This document shows, piece after piece, positions 25,721-34,258 of a stretch of 34,356 bases of DNA. Source of the DNA: Spirochaetaceae bacterium (GTDB lineage Bacteria; Spirochaetota; Spirochaetia; Treponematales; Treponemataceae); NCBI GenBank assembly GCA_017614995.1, contig JAGAAX010000001.1, positions 1-34,356 of the forward strand, read 5' to 3'. The translations under genes and the position numbers were made by a program. Every line of letters starts with the position of its first letter. The first letter of the stretch is position 1. The notes below the pieces were generated by a model, which saw only the letters and a program-made list of their open reading frames with translations, searched no databases and was not told where the DNA came from.

Positions 25721-27091
25721 TTATTTTGCTTTTGCAAAAAATGCTTTGACAACACCAAAAACATAGTTAAAGTCGCTTGTAAGTGCCACAACAAACAATA
25801 GCCCGATAATGAAAATGCCTATATACTGAACTCTCTGCATTGTTTTGGGCGAAACGCCTTTGCCCCGGATAATCTCGATAATGGCAAATAAGATGATTCC
25901 ACCGTCAAGAATCGGAATCGGCAAAAGGTTCATTATAAAAAGCGAAACGCTGATAAGTGCAAGAAAGTTCAGCATTGTAACAAGGCCTTCTGTAAAACCT
26001 GCGGCAAAACCCGTTTTTGCTGTCTCACCGAGCATTACAGTAATTCTTATAGGTCCTGCAACAGCCTGCGTTACGTCTATGCCCTTAAAGAACCATGTGA
26101 TTGTCTTTAATGTAAGCGCAATAAGTTCGCCGGTCTGCTTAAAGCCTTCTGCAATTCCGCCAAAGAACGAATCTGCTTTTTCTGTAACTGAAATGTAATC
26201 AAACTCAATGCCGAGATTGTAGCTTCCGTCTTTTGTCTTTTCAAGCGGAATCTCAATGTCTACAGTCTGGTCTTGTCGCTGAACTTTAAGTTTTGCAACA
26301 GAAGCGTCCTCAAAAGTTTTTACAAGTTCCATCACATGATGAACTTCAACGCCGTTAGATTCTATAATAAGGTCTAATGGCAGTAGACCTGCTTTTTCGG
26401 CTGTGGAATTTTCCTCGATATGCTTGATTTTCGGTGTAACCCAGTTTATTACGCCGATTTTGCCGCTTGCAGAAGCCTTGTCCATTGCAATAGAAACAGG
26501 AATTGTCATGCGCTCGCCGTTTCTGATTATTCCGAAATCGAGCGTCTCATCGGGATGCAGGGCAACGGCTGTCTGAAGGTCTGTAAAGGTTTTGATTTCG
26601 TCTTTTCCGATTGAATAAATGTAGTCGCCTGTCTGAAGCCCAGCTTCTTTAGCAGTACTTCTCATTTCAGGGTAAACGTCTGTTGCAAGAATAATTACCG
26701 GCTCTGTTGAGTAATAAGTCTTGCCTGCAAAAGCAATTATGATAAATGCCAAAACCGTAAAGACTATATTTGCAAAAGGCCCTGCAAACGCAATAATGAG
26801 CCGCTTGAAAGGATTTTCAAAAAACGAGCGCGGTTCCGGGTGTATGCGGTCAAGATCTGCATCAATTGCCTTTTGAAAATCAGATTCGCCTTTTATGCCG
26901 CAGTAGCCGCCGACCGGCAGAAGCGAGAGCCGGAACTCTGTCTGCCCAATCTTCTTGCGTGCAAGAACCGGTCCCATGCCGACAGAAAAGCTTTCAACAT
27001 CGATATTTAGCAGTTTTGCCGCGATAAAATGCCCGAATTCGTGGACAACTACGATAACGCATAAAGCGAGAAGCCCCCAGACAATTATCAT
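25721..27091 (-). CDS. rseP: RIP metalloprotease RseP (site-2 protease)
   Basis: 456 residues from the chosen start. The zinc site HEFGH (H17, E18, H21) is in the first membrane helix. Two PDZ-like regions follow, near residues 110-200 and 200-290, and the third metal ligand is in NLLPIPILDGG near residue 405. It cuts membrane-embedded substrates such as anti-sigma factors and signal-peptide remnants. ATG at 27091 is preferred over 27103: the second ATG overlaps the dxr stop as ATGA and GGGGGG stands four bases before it, while the first lies inside that run. The dxr-rseP order is common in bacteria. Confidence 0.95.
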   Translation of the reverse strand: MIIVWGLLALCVIVVVHEFGHFIAAKLLNIDVESFSVGMGPVLARKKIGQTEFRLSLLPVGGYCGIKGESDFQKAIDADLDRIHPEPRSFFENPFKRLIIAFAGPFANIVFTVLAFIIIAFAGKTYYSTEPVIILATDVYPEMRSTAKEAGLQTGDYIYSIGKDEIKTFTDLQTAVALHPDETLDFGIIRNGERMTIPVSIAMDKASASGKIGVINWVTPKIKHIEENSTAEKAGLLPLDLIIESNGVEVHHVMELVKTFEDASVAKLKVQRQDQTVDIEIPLEKTKDGSYNLGIEFDYISVTEKADSFFGGIAEGFKQTGELIALTLKTITWFFKGIDVTQAVAGPIRITVMLGETAKTGFAAGFTEGLVTMLNFLALISVSLFIMNLLPIPILDGGIILFAIIEIIRGKGVSPKTMQRVQYIGIFIIGLLFVVALTSDFNYVFGVVKAFFAKAK

Positions 27092-28227
27092 AAAGCCCCC
27101 CATTTAGAAAGGACTTCTTTTGCAGCGGCACGTGCCTTTTTGTCAGCCTCAAATACTGCGTCAAAATCAGCAGGTTCGCCAGTCCAGTCTTTGGCAAGCA
27201 CTTCTTCTGTCAAATGTGGAATATCAAGAAACTTTATCTGCGTTTGTATAAAAGCCGCTACCGCAACTTCGTTTGCCGCATTATACGCAATTGTGTAAAG
27301 CCCCGATTTTTTAGCCGCTTCAAATGCAAGAGGCAGCATCTTAAAATCGTCCATGCGCGGCTTCTGAAAAGTCATTTCTATGTTGTCTGCCAAGTCAAAA
27401 AGCTTGAGCTTGTTCGGCTGAAATTCAGGCCAGAAAAAAGCCTGAAGGATAGGGTGCTTCATGTCAGGCTCTGAAATCTGCGCGTAAAGCACGCCGTCTT
27501 TTGTGCGTATTAAAGAATGTACAAGGCTCTGCGGATGAACTACAACATGCACCTTTTCAGCCGGAACGTCAAAAAGGCGGCATGCTTCAATTACTTCAAG
27601 ACCTTTGTTCGCAAGTGTCGCAGAATCAATCGTGATTTTTTGCCCCATGTTCCACGTCGGGTGCTTTAATGTGTCGGCAAGTGTTACCGTTTCAAGCTTT
27701 TCTTTCGGCGTGTTTCTGAACGGCCCGCCTGAAGCAGTCAAAACAATTGAATCAAGCGAGTCTTTTCCGTATTTTTGTGTAAGGCTGAAAACTGCCGAAT
27801 GTTCAGAGTCTACGGGCAGAATGCGCGCATTATTTTTTGCGGCAAGCTTTCTTATTAAAAGCCCTGCCATTACGATAGTCTCTTTGTTTGCGAGCGCAAG
27901 GTCTTTGTGGCTTTCGAGCGCCGTAATTGAAGGCACTAAGCCTGCCGCGCCAGCAATTCCGTTAAGGACAATATCGCAGTCTGTAGACTTTATAAGCTCT
28001 TTAAGTCCGTCTGTGCCATAAAACGAAACGCCGTCTTGGTGCTGTGCGCTCTCTGATGTAAGGCACAAATTTTTGCATTTGAATTCACCGGCAGCTTGAA
28101 GAAGCGCATCTGCATTTTTGTGTGCGCTCATGCCTGCAAGACAAAACTTGTCAGGATGCTGCCTGATAATATCAAGGCCACTTTTCCCTATTGAACCGGT
28201 GGCTCCTAAAACGAGTATTTTTTTCAT
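27088..28227 (-). CDS. dxr: 1-deoxy-D-xylulose 5-phosphate reductoisomerase
   Basis: 379 residues. NADPH site KKILVLGATGSIGKSGLDII at the N-terminus; active-site DSEHSAVF, ASGGPF and HPTWNMGQKITIDSATLANKGLEVIEA. It makes 2-C-methyl-D-erythritol 4-phosphate in the MEP isoprenoid pathway, feeding the undecaprenyl carrier made by UppS nearby. Two bases separate it from cdsA and four overlap with rseP. Confidence 0.97.
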   Translation of the reverse strand: MKKILVLGATGSIGKSGLDIIRQHPDKFCLAGMSAHKNADALLQAAGEFKCKNLCLTSESAQHQDGVSFYGTDGLKELIKSTDCDIVLNGIAGAAGLVPSITALESHKDLALANKETIVMAGLLIRKLAAKNNARILPVDSEHSAVFSLTQKYGKDSLDSIVLTASGGPFRNTPKEKLETVTLADTLKHPTWNMGQKITIDSATLANKGLEVIEACRLFDVPAEKVHVVVHPQSLVHSLIRTKDGVLYAQISEPDMKHPILQAFFWPEFQPNKLKLFDLADNIEMTFQKPRMDDFKMLPLAFEAAKKSGLYTIAYNAANEVAVAAFIQTQIKFLDIPHLTEEVLAKDWTGEPADFDAVFEADKKARAAAKEVLSKWGAL

Positions 28228-28229
28228 AA

Positions 28230-29081
28230 TTAAGACAAGTTAAACAAAAACTGAATTGCAATATAAAAAACAGGTGCTGCAAACACAATTGAATCGATAG
28301 AATCTAAAATGCCGCCGCGCCCAGGAATAATGTTACCGGAATCTTTAATTCGGGCGGAACGCTTCATTACAGATTCTGCCAAATCACCAAGAATTGCAGC
28401 AAAAGCTGTTATAACACCCAGAAGAATAACTTTTGAAACTGAATCAAAAACAGGGAAGACATAATGCGCGATAATACCGATGACAATAGAGCCGGCAAAA
28501 CCGCCGATAAAGCCCATTACGCTTTTATTGGGGCTTACTTTGATAAGCCCTCTGTTGTTTTTGCCCATTGTAACGCCGAAAAGCCATGCGGCAGAATCGC
28601 ACATAAAAACCATCAGCAGAAAAACAATAATGATTTCGCGCGAATACTGCCAGACAGTCATTCTCTGAATAAACGTAAAGAAAAACGATGAATAAAGAAT
28701 TGTAAACGTAGAAGTGACAATTCTGGTTAAAGAATCTGAAAACTGTTCCTCTCCGGCTTTTTTTGAAAAAATCTCAAAAATCAATATAAATGAAAGTGCA
28801 AAAACAAAAGCAAATGTGGCATATTCCATTGTATAGTTAAAAGTTGTGCACAAGGTTGCTGTTGCAGAAACAAAAAAAGAAAGGAACAGCACAAATGGTT
28901 TAGGCTGAACAGAAAGATTCTGCTTGAAAAGCACCTGCATTTCGTTTGCCGCAATTACGGCTGCCGCAATTACAACAATGTTGAGCAATAAATGGTTCTG
29001 CCATTTGCCAAACCAGACAAGTGCAACACAAATAGGAATTGCAATTATAAATGTCAGCAGACGTTGCATCACTTTACTCAT
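28230..29081 (-). CDS. cdsA: Phosphatidate cytidylyltransferase
   Basis: 283 residues with about eight membrane segments. The family signature is near the C-terminus: SVMKRSARIKDSGNIIPGRGGILDSIDSIVFAAP, with the conserved Asp and Arg residues. CDSAAWLFGVTMGKNNRGL is another block. It makes CDP-diacylglycerol, the precursor of phospholipids. ATG overlaps the uppS stop by four bases. Confidence 0.96.
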   Translation of the reverse strand: MSKVMQRLLTFIIAIPICVALVWFGKWQNHLLLNIVVIAAAVIAANEMQVLFKQNLSVQPKPFVLFLSFFVSATATLCTTFNYTMEYATFAFVFALSFILIFEIFSKKAGEEQFSDSLTRIVTSTFTILYSSFFFTFIQRMTVWQYSREIIIVFLLMVFMCDSAAWLFGVTMGKNNRGLIKVSPNKSVMGFIGGFAGSIVIGIIAHYVFPVFDSVSKVILLGVITAFAAILGDLAESVMKRSARIKDSGNIIPGRGGILDSIDSIVFAAPVFYIAIQFLFNLS

Positions 29082-29794
29082 TTGACACCACCAAATCTTC
29101 TGTTTCTATGTTGATAATCAGCAATTGTTGCTAAGAATTCTTCTTTGGAATAATCTGGCCAGAGTGTGTCTGAAAATGCAAGCTCTGCATAAGCGGCGTG
29201 CCATAAAAGAAAGTTGCTCAATCTCTTTTCTCCGCCGGTTCTTATAAGCAAATCTACAGGCGGAAGGTATGGTATATCAAAAGATTTTTCTAAAACAGAT
29301 TCATCAACTTTTGTAAGCTTATTGTCTTTAGCTGCAAGAATTTTGTTTACGCCGCGGACTATTTCGTCTCTGCCGCCGTAGTTAATGGCTAATATTACGG
29401 TTGTGCCTCTTTTTGAGGCTGTTTTTTCCATGGCGTCTTTCAGTTCTTTCTGAACATCGTCTGGAAGCCCTGCCATGTCTCCTAAATGGAGCAGGCGGAT
29501 ATCATCTTTGAGATAACGCTCAACTTCTGCGTGCAGGTGGCTTGTAATAAGCCCCATAAGGAAACCGACTTCTTCTTTTGTGCGTTTCCAGTTTTCAGTT
29601 GAGAACGTGTACAATGTAACGTATTTTACGCCAAGTTCAGCGGCTGCCGTCAAAATGCGGCGGGCGCTTTCAAGTCCTTCCTTGTGACCAAAAGAACGTG
29701 CAAGATTCCTTTTTTGAGCCCAGCGTCCATTCCCGTCCATGATGATTCCAATATGAACGGGAATGTTTTCTTTGTCTAAGGTTGACTCTGCCAT
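29078..29794 (-). CDS. uppS: Undecaprenyl diphosphate synthase
   Basis: 238 residues. The diphosphate-binding D20 is in IIMDGNGRWAQKRNLARSFGHKEG, TLYTFSTENWKR follows, and the C-terminal RTGGEKRLSNFLLWHAAYAEL binds isopentenyl diphosphate. It makes the C55 lipid carrier for peptidoglycan precursors, used by RodA/PBP2 from the plus-strand cluster. Start overlaps frr by one base. Confidence 0.97.
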   Translation of the reverse strand: MAESTLDKENIPVHIGIIMDGNGRWAQKRNLARSFGHKEGLESARRILTAAAELGVKYVTLYTFSTENWKRTKEEVGFLMGLITSHLHAEVERYLKDDIRLLHLGDMAGLPDDVQKELKDAMEKTASKRGTTVILAINYGGRDEIVRGVNKILAAKDNKLTKVDESVLEKSFDIPYLPPVDLLIRTGGEKRLSNFLLWHAAYAELAFSDTLWPDYSKEEFLATIADYQHRNRRFGGVK

Positions 29795-30348
29795 TAGCCT
29801 TCCATTATCTCTTTTTCTTTATCTTCAAATATTTTATTGATTTCTGCAATGAATTTGTCTGTTGTTTTCTGAAGTGAATCTTCTGTTGTCTTTAATTCAT
29901 CTTCTGTGATAGAACCGTCTTTCTGCTGCTTTTTCAATTCATCGTTGCCGTCGCGGCGGATATTGCGGATTGCAACGCGGCTGTTTTCAGCGATTGTCTT
30001 TGCCTGCTTTACAAGCTCTTTGCGGCGGTCTGCTGTTAATGGCGGAATTGCGATGCGGATAACCTTGCCGTCGTTAGAAGGGTTCAAACCGAGTTCCGAG
30101 CGCTGAATCGCTTTTTCGATTTCGCCAATAAGAGATTTATCCCAAGGAGTAATAACAACCATGCGTGCTTCTGGAATTGCAATGTTTGCAACCTGCGAGA
30201 GCGGTGTTTTTTCTCCGTAATAGTCAACACGAACTTTGTCAAAAAGAGAAGCCGATGCGCGGCCTGTGCGGATTGTATTGAATTCATCTTTCAGCGCATT
30301 GATGGTTTTTTCCATGCGCTTTACACTTGCTTCGTTAATTTCAGACAT
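29794..30348 (-). CDS. frr: Ribosome recycling factor
   Basis: 184 residues, usual length. RTGRASASLFDKVRVDYYG, NPSNDGKVIRIAIPPLTADRRKELVKQAK and RRDGNDELKKQQKDGSITEDE are diagnostic. It splits post-termination ribosomes together with EF-G. A good promoter and GAGG ribosome site lie just upstream, so it opens a new transcription unit after the tsf terminator. Confidence 0.98.
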   Translation of the reverse strand: MSEINEASVKRMEKTINALKDEFNTIRTGRASASLFDKVRVDYYGEKTPLSQVANIAIPEARMVVITPWDKSLIGEIEKAIQRSELGLNPSNDGKVIRIAIPPLTADRRKELVKQAKTIAENSRVAIRNIRRDGNDELKKQQKDGSITEDELKTTEDSLQKTTDKFIAEINKIFEDKEKEIMEG

Positions 30349-30386
30349 AATTGATTCCTCATAAAAGGGCAGAAATGTGTGTTTGT

Positions 30387-30415
30387 ATTATAACACAATA
30401 TGTTTAATTGCTCAA
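30387..30415 (-). promoter_or_regulatory. Promoter of frr-uppS-cdsA-dxr-rseP
   Basis: On the minus strand TTGAGC (30410-30415), 17-base spacer, perfect TATAAT (30387-30392). The -35 box uses the last two T of the tsf terminator T-tract. The leader to the frr ATG is about 32 bases. Confidence 0.7.
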
Positions 30416-30451
30416 AAAAAAAGTGAACAGGGCTGCCAAAATTGACAGCCC
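30414..30451 (-). terminator. Intrinsic terminator of rpsB-tsf
   Basis: Minus strand GGGCTGTCAA and TTGGCAGCCC form a ten-pair stem (30430-30451), followed after seven bases by nine T (30414-30422). Only eight bases from the tsf stop. Confidence 0.8.
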
Positions 30452-30458
30452 CGCCAAA

Positions 30459-31301
30459 TTATGCACCAAGTACGTAGTTTACGATTTTTTCAATCTTGAT
30501 TTTGCAGCCGCAAGCTTTTGCAACTTCATCAATCTTTTTAGCTACAGTAACTTTGTCGTCTTTTACGAACATCTGATCCATAAAGCAGATGTCTGCCAGG
30601 TGCTTGTTGATTTTGCCCTGGAGAATGCCAGCTTTAACGTTTTCAGGCTTAGAAGCCATTTTTTCGTCCTGGTCAAGCTGTGCCTTAAAGATTTCTTTCT
30701 GTTCGTCAATGTACTGCTGAGAAACTTCGTCGCGTGTTATGTACAGCGGGTTGAATGCTGCAATGTGCAGACAGCAGTCATAAGCAAATTCTGCAATTTT
30801 TGCATCGTTTGTTGCTGGTTCTGTCTTAAGAATAACGATAACGCCTGTCTTGTTGTCGCCATGAACGTATTTAGCCATTACACAACCGGCTGGAACTTCT
30901 ACCATTTCGAGGCGGCGGAGACCCATGTTCTCGCGTGTCTTTGCAGCAAAGTCTTCCAAAAGACCTTTGAGCTCGTCATTTACAGAAGAGTAGCCCTTTG
31001 CCATTGCTGTATCAACAATTTTCTGACCGCAAGCAACAAAGTCTGCGTTGTTTGCAACAAAGTCTGTTTCACAAGTTACTTCGCCGATAACAACCTTTGA
31101 GCCTTCAACTTTAATGAAAATGCGGCCTTCTTTTGTTGCACGTTCAGAACGTTTTGCAACAGCTGCAAGTCCTTTTTCTTTAAGCAGTTTGATTGCTTCT
31201 TCTTCGTTTCCGTTACATTCAACGAGTGCTTTTTTGCACTCCATCATGCCGGCACCTGTTTTTTCGCGCAATGCTTTTACATCAGCTGCTTTAATTTCCA
31301 T
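30459..31301 (-). CDS. tsf: Elongation factor Ts
   Basis: 280 residues. N-terminal UBA-like segment (VKALREKTGAGMMECKKALVECNGN), core TCETDFVANNADF, and EGRIFIKVEGSKVVIGEV. It exchanges GDP for GTP on EF-Tu. A GGAG ribosome site precedes the ATG. It follows rpsB by 46 bases, which hold a stem-loop, and ends at a strong terminator. Confidence 0.98.
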   Translation of the reverse strand: MEIKAADVKALREKTGAGMMECKKALVECNGNEEEAIKLLKEKGLAAVAKRSERATKEGRIFIKVEGSKVVIGEVTCETDFVANNADFVACGQKIVDTAMAKGYSSVNDELKGLLEDFAAKTRENMGLRRLEMVEVPAGCVMAKYVHGDNKTGVIVILKTEPATNDAKIAEFAYDCCLHIAAFNPLYITRDEVSQQYIDEQKEIFKAQLDQDEKMASKPENVKAGILQGKINKHLADICFMDQMFVKDDKVTVAKKIDEVAKACGCKIKIEKIVNYVLGA

Positions 31302-31317
31302 TTATTATCTCCAATCG

Positions 31318-31340
31318 GGGCATGTGCAGTGCACACACCC
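31318..31340 (-). promoter_or_regulatory. Stem-loop between rpsB and tsf
   Basis: Minus strand GGGTGTGTG pairs with CACATGCCC (nine pairs, two T-G) around a five-base loop. No T-tract follows, so it could be an mRNA processing or stability site that sets the S2:EF-Ts ratio. Confidence 0.4.
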
Positions 31341-31347
31341 GCGTCTA

Positions 31348-32205
31348 TTATTTGTACAATTTGTCTTCGTCTACGAGAGAATCATCAGCTTCTTCTTCAA
31401 CTTCGTCCTTGTTTTCTGTAGGAGTGTAGTTAGAATAGTCAACGATTTCTTCGTCTTCTGTCTTGAGTGTTTCGCTGATTTCGTCATCTTCGTCCTGAAG
31501 ACCTTCGATAATCTTAAGACCGTTCTCGTTATCAGCTTCAACAACTGCGTTTGCAATAATAGAAGTGAAAAGTGTAATTGCGCGGATAGCGTCATCGTTA
31601 CCAGGAATCGGGTAGTCGATGCCTTCCGGGTTACAGTTTGTATCAACTACAGCTACAATAGGAATTCCCATGCGGCGTGCTTCTGCAACTGCAATAGCTT
31701 CTTTGTGTGTATCGATGATGAAGATAATTCCAGGGAGTTCCTTCATTTCTTTGATACCGCAAAGGTTCTTTTCGAGTTTGGCTTTTTCTTTCTGAATAGC
31801 AGCGATTTCTTTTTTTGTGATGCTTTCAAATGTGCCGTCTACTTCCATTTTCTCAAGTTTCTTGAGACGGAGCAAAGACTTTTTGATTGTTGCAAAGTTT
31901 GTAAGCATACCGCCAAGCCAGCGGTTGTTTACGTAGAACATGCCGCAGCGTTCAGCTTCTTTTGCAATTGCCTGCTGAGCCTGTTTTTTTGTACCAACAA
32001 AAAGAACAGTTTTTCCTGCTGCTGCTGTCTTGCGGACTGCTTCATAAGCATCCTTGATTGAAACGATTGTTTTCTGCAAATCGATAATGTGGATTCCATT
32101 GCGTTCTGCGAAGATAAACTTCTTCATACGTGGATCCCAACGCTTAACCTGATGACCAAAGTGTACACCAGATTCAAGCAGACTCTTCATGGTTACTACT
32201 GCCAC
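31348..32205 (-). CDS. rpsB: 30S ribosomal protein S2
   Basis: 285 residues from GTG at 32205. The start [23 protein letters not shown] matches the family's usual first residues, and AAGGAG lies six bases before the GTG; the in-frame ATG at 32220 overlaps that ribosome site and would add five unmatched residues. [23 protein letters not shown] and [24 protein letters not shown] are conserved. A 55-residue acidic tail extends past the usual end. The 95-base leader holds several small stem-loops. Confidence 0.96.
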   Translation of the reverse strand: MAVVTMKSLLESGVHFGHQVKRWDPRMKKFIFAERNGIHIIDLQKTIVSIKDAYEAVRKTAAAGKTVLFVGTKKQAQQAIAKEAERCGMFYVNNRWLGGMLTNFATIKKSLLRLKKLEKMEVDGTFESITKKEIAAIQKEKAKLEKNLCGIKEMKELPGIIFIIDTHKEAIAVAEARRMGIPIVAVVDTNCNPEGIDYPIPGNDDAIRAITLFTSIIANAVVEADNENGLKIIEGLQDEDDEISETLKTEDEEIVDYSNYTPTENKDEVEEEADDSLVDEDKLYK

Positions 32206-32222
32206 GAAATGCTCCTTCATCG

Positions 32223-32307
32223 GGGGTTATAAACCCTCACCTGACTCTATATCTTGGATTGCAGCTATGCTGCGCTCCAGAAGATTCTGCCGCCGCAAAA
32301 GCAGCGG
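32223..32307 (-). promoter_or_regulatory. Structured leader of rpsB (four small stem-loops)
   Basis: In minus-strand order: CCGCTGC-TTTT-GCGGCGG (32290-32307, one mismatch), CAGAA-TC-TTCTG (32278-32289), GCAGC-ATA-GCTGC (32261-32273) and GGGTT-TAT-AACCC (32224-32236). The last ends seven bases before AAGGAG. No T-tract, so not a plain maf terminator. Feedback by S2 on its own leader is known in other bacteria; this fold is not one I recognise. Confidence 0.45.
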
Positions 32308-32315
32308 AGAACAGA

Positions 32316-32948
32316 CTATTCCAATACGGAATAATTCTGCGCACGTAGTATGTCATAAAAATCAGAAATAGGCAAGCCCGCAACGCAACTTGTAGAGCCT
32401 TCAATGCTTTTTATAAGACATTCTCCAAATCCCTGAATTCTGTATCCGCCTGCCGCGCCCTGCCATTCGCCTGTGTCAAGATATGCGTTTATTTCTTGTG
32501 CTTCAAGCTGCTTAAAACTAACCGCCGTTCTGTTCTTAACTGAATGGTAAGCCTCGGTCTGCATGTTGAAAACTACTATGGCAGTAACCGCAAAATGTGT
32601 GTTTCCGCTAAAAGCTTCTAAAAACTGAAAAGCTTCGCTTCTGTTTTGCGGTTTGCCGTAAGATTTGCCGTTCATCATTAAAAGCGTGTCTGCCGCAATT
32701 ATAAGCGCGGCTTTGTACTGCTTTTGTTCTTGCGGCGGCATTTGCGTTATTTTGGCGCGCACAGCTTCTGCCTTTGCTTTTGCTATAATTTCCGGTCTTT
32801 CTTCACAGGCGTATTTGTCTGCAAAAGATTCATCTATTTTAGAAACGATTGTCTCAAAGTCGAGGTTCATGCTTTCAAGCACATGCTTTCTGTAGGCAGA
32901 ACCAGAAGCAAGAATAAGTTTGGGCTTTGTGTCAGATTTATCATTCAT
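32316..32948 (-). CDS. maf: Maf-like nucleotide pyrophosphatase
   Basis: 210 residues. Family marks are LILASGSAYRKHVLESM near the N-terminus (here AYRK where PRRR is common), AADTLLMMNGKSYGKP with the catalytic Asp, and GAAGGYRIQGFGECLIKSIEGSTSCVAGLPI. These enzymes hydrolyse non-canonical or pyrimidine nucleoside triphosphates. It lies between tRNA-Arg and rpsB on the same strand and may share the tRNA promoter. The altered N-terminal motif could change substrate choice. Confidence 0.9.
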   Translation of the reverse strand: MNDKSDTKPKLILASGSAYRKHVLESMNLDFETIVSKIDESFADKYACEERPEIIAKAKAEAVRAKITQMPPQEQKQYKAALIIAADTLLMMNGKSYGKPQNRSEAFQFLEAFSGNTHFAVTAIVVFNMQTEAYHSVKNRTAVSFKQLEAQEINAYLDTGEWQGAAGGYRIQGFGECLIKSIEGSTSCVAGLPISDFYDILRAQNYSVLE

Positions 32949-32963
32949 AAGTGGAATAAAAAA

Positions 32964-33037
32964 CGAGAGATACAGGATTCGAACCTGCCGCCTCTTCCTC
33001 CGGAGGGAAGCGCTCTATCCAAATGAGCTAATCTCTC
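32964..33037 (-). tRNA. tRNA-Arg (anticodon CCG)
   Basis: Minus-strand cloverleaf of 74 nt: acceptor GAGAGAT/ATCTCTC perfect, D stem GCTC/GAGC, anticodon stem CTTCC/GGAAG with loop CTCCGGA (anticodon CCG, reads CGG), T arm GCAGG-TTCGAAT-CCTGT. Discriminator base G. The 3' CCA is not encoded (TTT follows), so it must be added by enzyme. Confidence 0.95.
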
Positions 33038-33048
33038 AACGCTTAGTT

Positions 33049-33077
33049 ATGATACAAGAAAAGCGAACTTGTTGCAA
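33049..33077 (-). promoter_or_regulatory. Promoter of tRNA-Arg
   Basis: Minus strand TTGCAA (33072-33077), 17-base spacer, TATCAT (33049-33054). The start would be near 33042, about five bases before the tRNA. Confidence 0.6.
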
Positions 33078-33138
33078 GTTACCGGCTGGTATTTGTAGGC
33101 AAACACATAGGAAATGGCTATCAGATTGCGGAGCATGT

Positions 33139-33235
33139 AAGAGCCTGCTCTCGTCAGATTTCATTCCGCGAATTAGATTCGCACCTTCGGTGCTCATGTA
33201 ATTCACGTCACGAAATCTGCCTATGCAGACTCTTG
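33139..33235 (-). repeat. Imperfect palindromic repeat element, copy B
   Basis: Diverged copy of the element at 4441-4538, in opposite orientation. It shares GACGAGAGCAGG exactly (minus strand of 33144-33155), plus TGCACAT, CAAGA, CTGC, TAGGC and GATTT in order. The apex hairpin is GCACC-GAA-GGTGC (33181-33193). It begins about 15 bases after the stop of the exported orphan at 33250-34209. Confidence 0.8.
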
Positions 33236-33249
33236 AATGTGCATATTTT

Positions 33250-34209
33250 TTATTGTATTTTCCATTTATGTCTTTCTTCTAAAGGAATTCTTATATCAGG
33301 CGGATTTAAATCTGCTTCTGTTATGATTTTACGGGCTTTTTTCCCTTTATAATCATGGTTATCAAGAATAAACAGATAAGTGAATTCTTTGCCAATATAC
33401 TTTTCTTTAGGAACAAGAGATACTGATTCTGTCTGAAAATTGAAAAATCCGCATCCATACGGAGTTATGAATTCAATGCCATTTTCTGTTTGATTATAGA
33501 AAGTAATTTCATCTACCAAAACACTTTCTATTTTTTTTATGCCGTCTATCTTGTAAAGACTACAACCGTCATAAGAAAAATACTTGCGATACATATTATC
33601 AAAATATTTGTGAAAGAAATCTGCACCTAGATATTTTTCTTTTAGCTCTCCAAAATTTTCCGTATCATCAACCTCATAGTATTTGCCGTCTTCTTTAAGT
33701 TTCAGATAAACCCTATTTAATTTTCTTTCATAAACAACATCCAATACAATTCCTTTTTCATATATTTCCCAATAAGATGCAACACAATTATAAAGATAGC
33801 CACCTTCTTGTCTTGTTATTCCACCTATAGAAAAAACATCCTTAAGATTTTCATTTTTCATTATAATATCAGGGAAAATATACAGGCTATTGCAAATAAC
33901 AGGTAAATATTTTTTCTCAGAAGGGTTTTCTGTATTAAGAACCGAAAGACTACTTACACGCATTGGTACGATTCCCATTTCCAAATTTGGAAAGCATTCA
34001 ACAATACTGCATGATTTTGCATCAACATAATACGCATAAAACGGGCGTTGCATTTGAATTCTGTATTTATTTGTTTTGTGATTACTGTTAATCACAAAAT
34101 CTTCATGCGGACATATAGAATCAAATACATCAAGCGTTCCTGATTCTGCGTATATAAACAGACTTGTTAATAAACAGACAAAAATCGAAATGAGCTTTTT
34201 ATTCATCAT
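33250..34209 (-). CDS. Hypothetical exported protein, AT-rich orphan
   Basis: 319 residues, not recognised. Signal peptide MMNKKLISIFVCLLTSLFIYA with cleavage probably before ES (residue 22). The rest is mixed alpha/beta with many Tyr, Lys and Asn and no motif I can name. GGGAGA lies a few bases before the first ATG. It is AT-rich compared with the core genes and is followed by palindrome copy B, as the orphan at 3765-4412 is by copy A; the two proteins show no clear similarity to each other by eye. Confidence 0.8.
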   Translation of the reverse strand: MMNKKLISIFVCLLTSLFIYAESGTLDVFDSICPHEDFVINSNHKTNKYRIQMQRPFYAYYVDAKSCSIVECFPNLEMGIVPMRVSSLSVLNTENPSEKKYLPVICNSLYIFPDIIMKNENLKDVFSIGGITRQEGGYLYNCVASYWEIYEKGIVLDVVYERKLNRVYLKLKEDGKYYEVDDTENFGELKEKYLGADFFHKYFDNMYRKYFSYDGCSLYKIDGIKKIESVLVDEITFYNQTENGIEFITPYGCGFFNFQTESVSLVPKEKYIGKEFTYLFILDNHDYKGKKARKIITEADLNPPDIRIPLEERHKWKIQ

Positions 34210-34222
34210 AAGACTCTCCCAT

Positions 34223-34247
34223 AAAAAGTCAACGAGCAGTCGACTTT
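34223..34247 (-). terminator. Intrinsic terminator of the truncated right-edge gene
   Basis: Minus strand AAAGTCGAC-TGCTC-GTTGACTTT (nine pairs, one G-T) running into a short T-tract. It stands 11 bases after the stop of the partial reading frame at the edge and before the exported orphan. Confidence 0.6.
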
Positions 34248-34258
34248 CTAAGATTTAA

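Noticed and set aside
30408-32061. Long plus-strand frames opposite tsf and rpsB
   Set aside because: Very Phe/Cys-rich translations of the complementary strand of conserved translation genes; no ribosome sites.
34200-34240. TTGACT / TATGAT promoter for the exported orphan at 33250-34209
   Set aside because: The -10 candidate overlaps the start codon, so the transcript would begin inside the gene; TTGACT is also part of the terminator hairpin.
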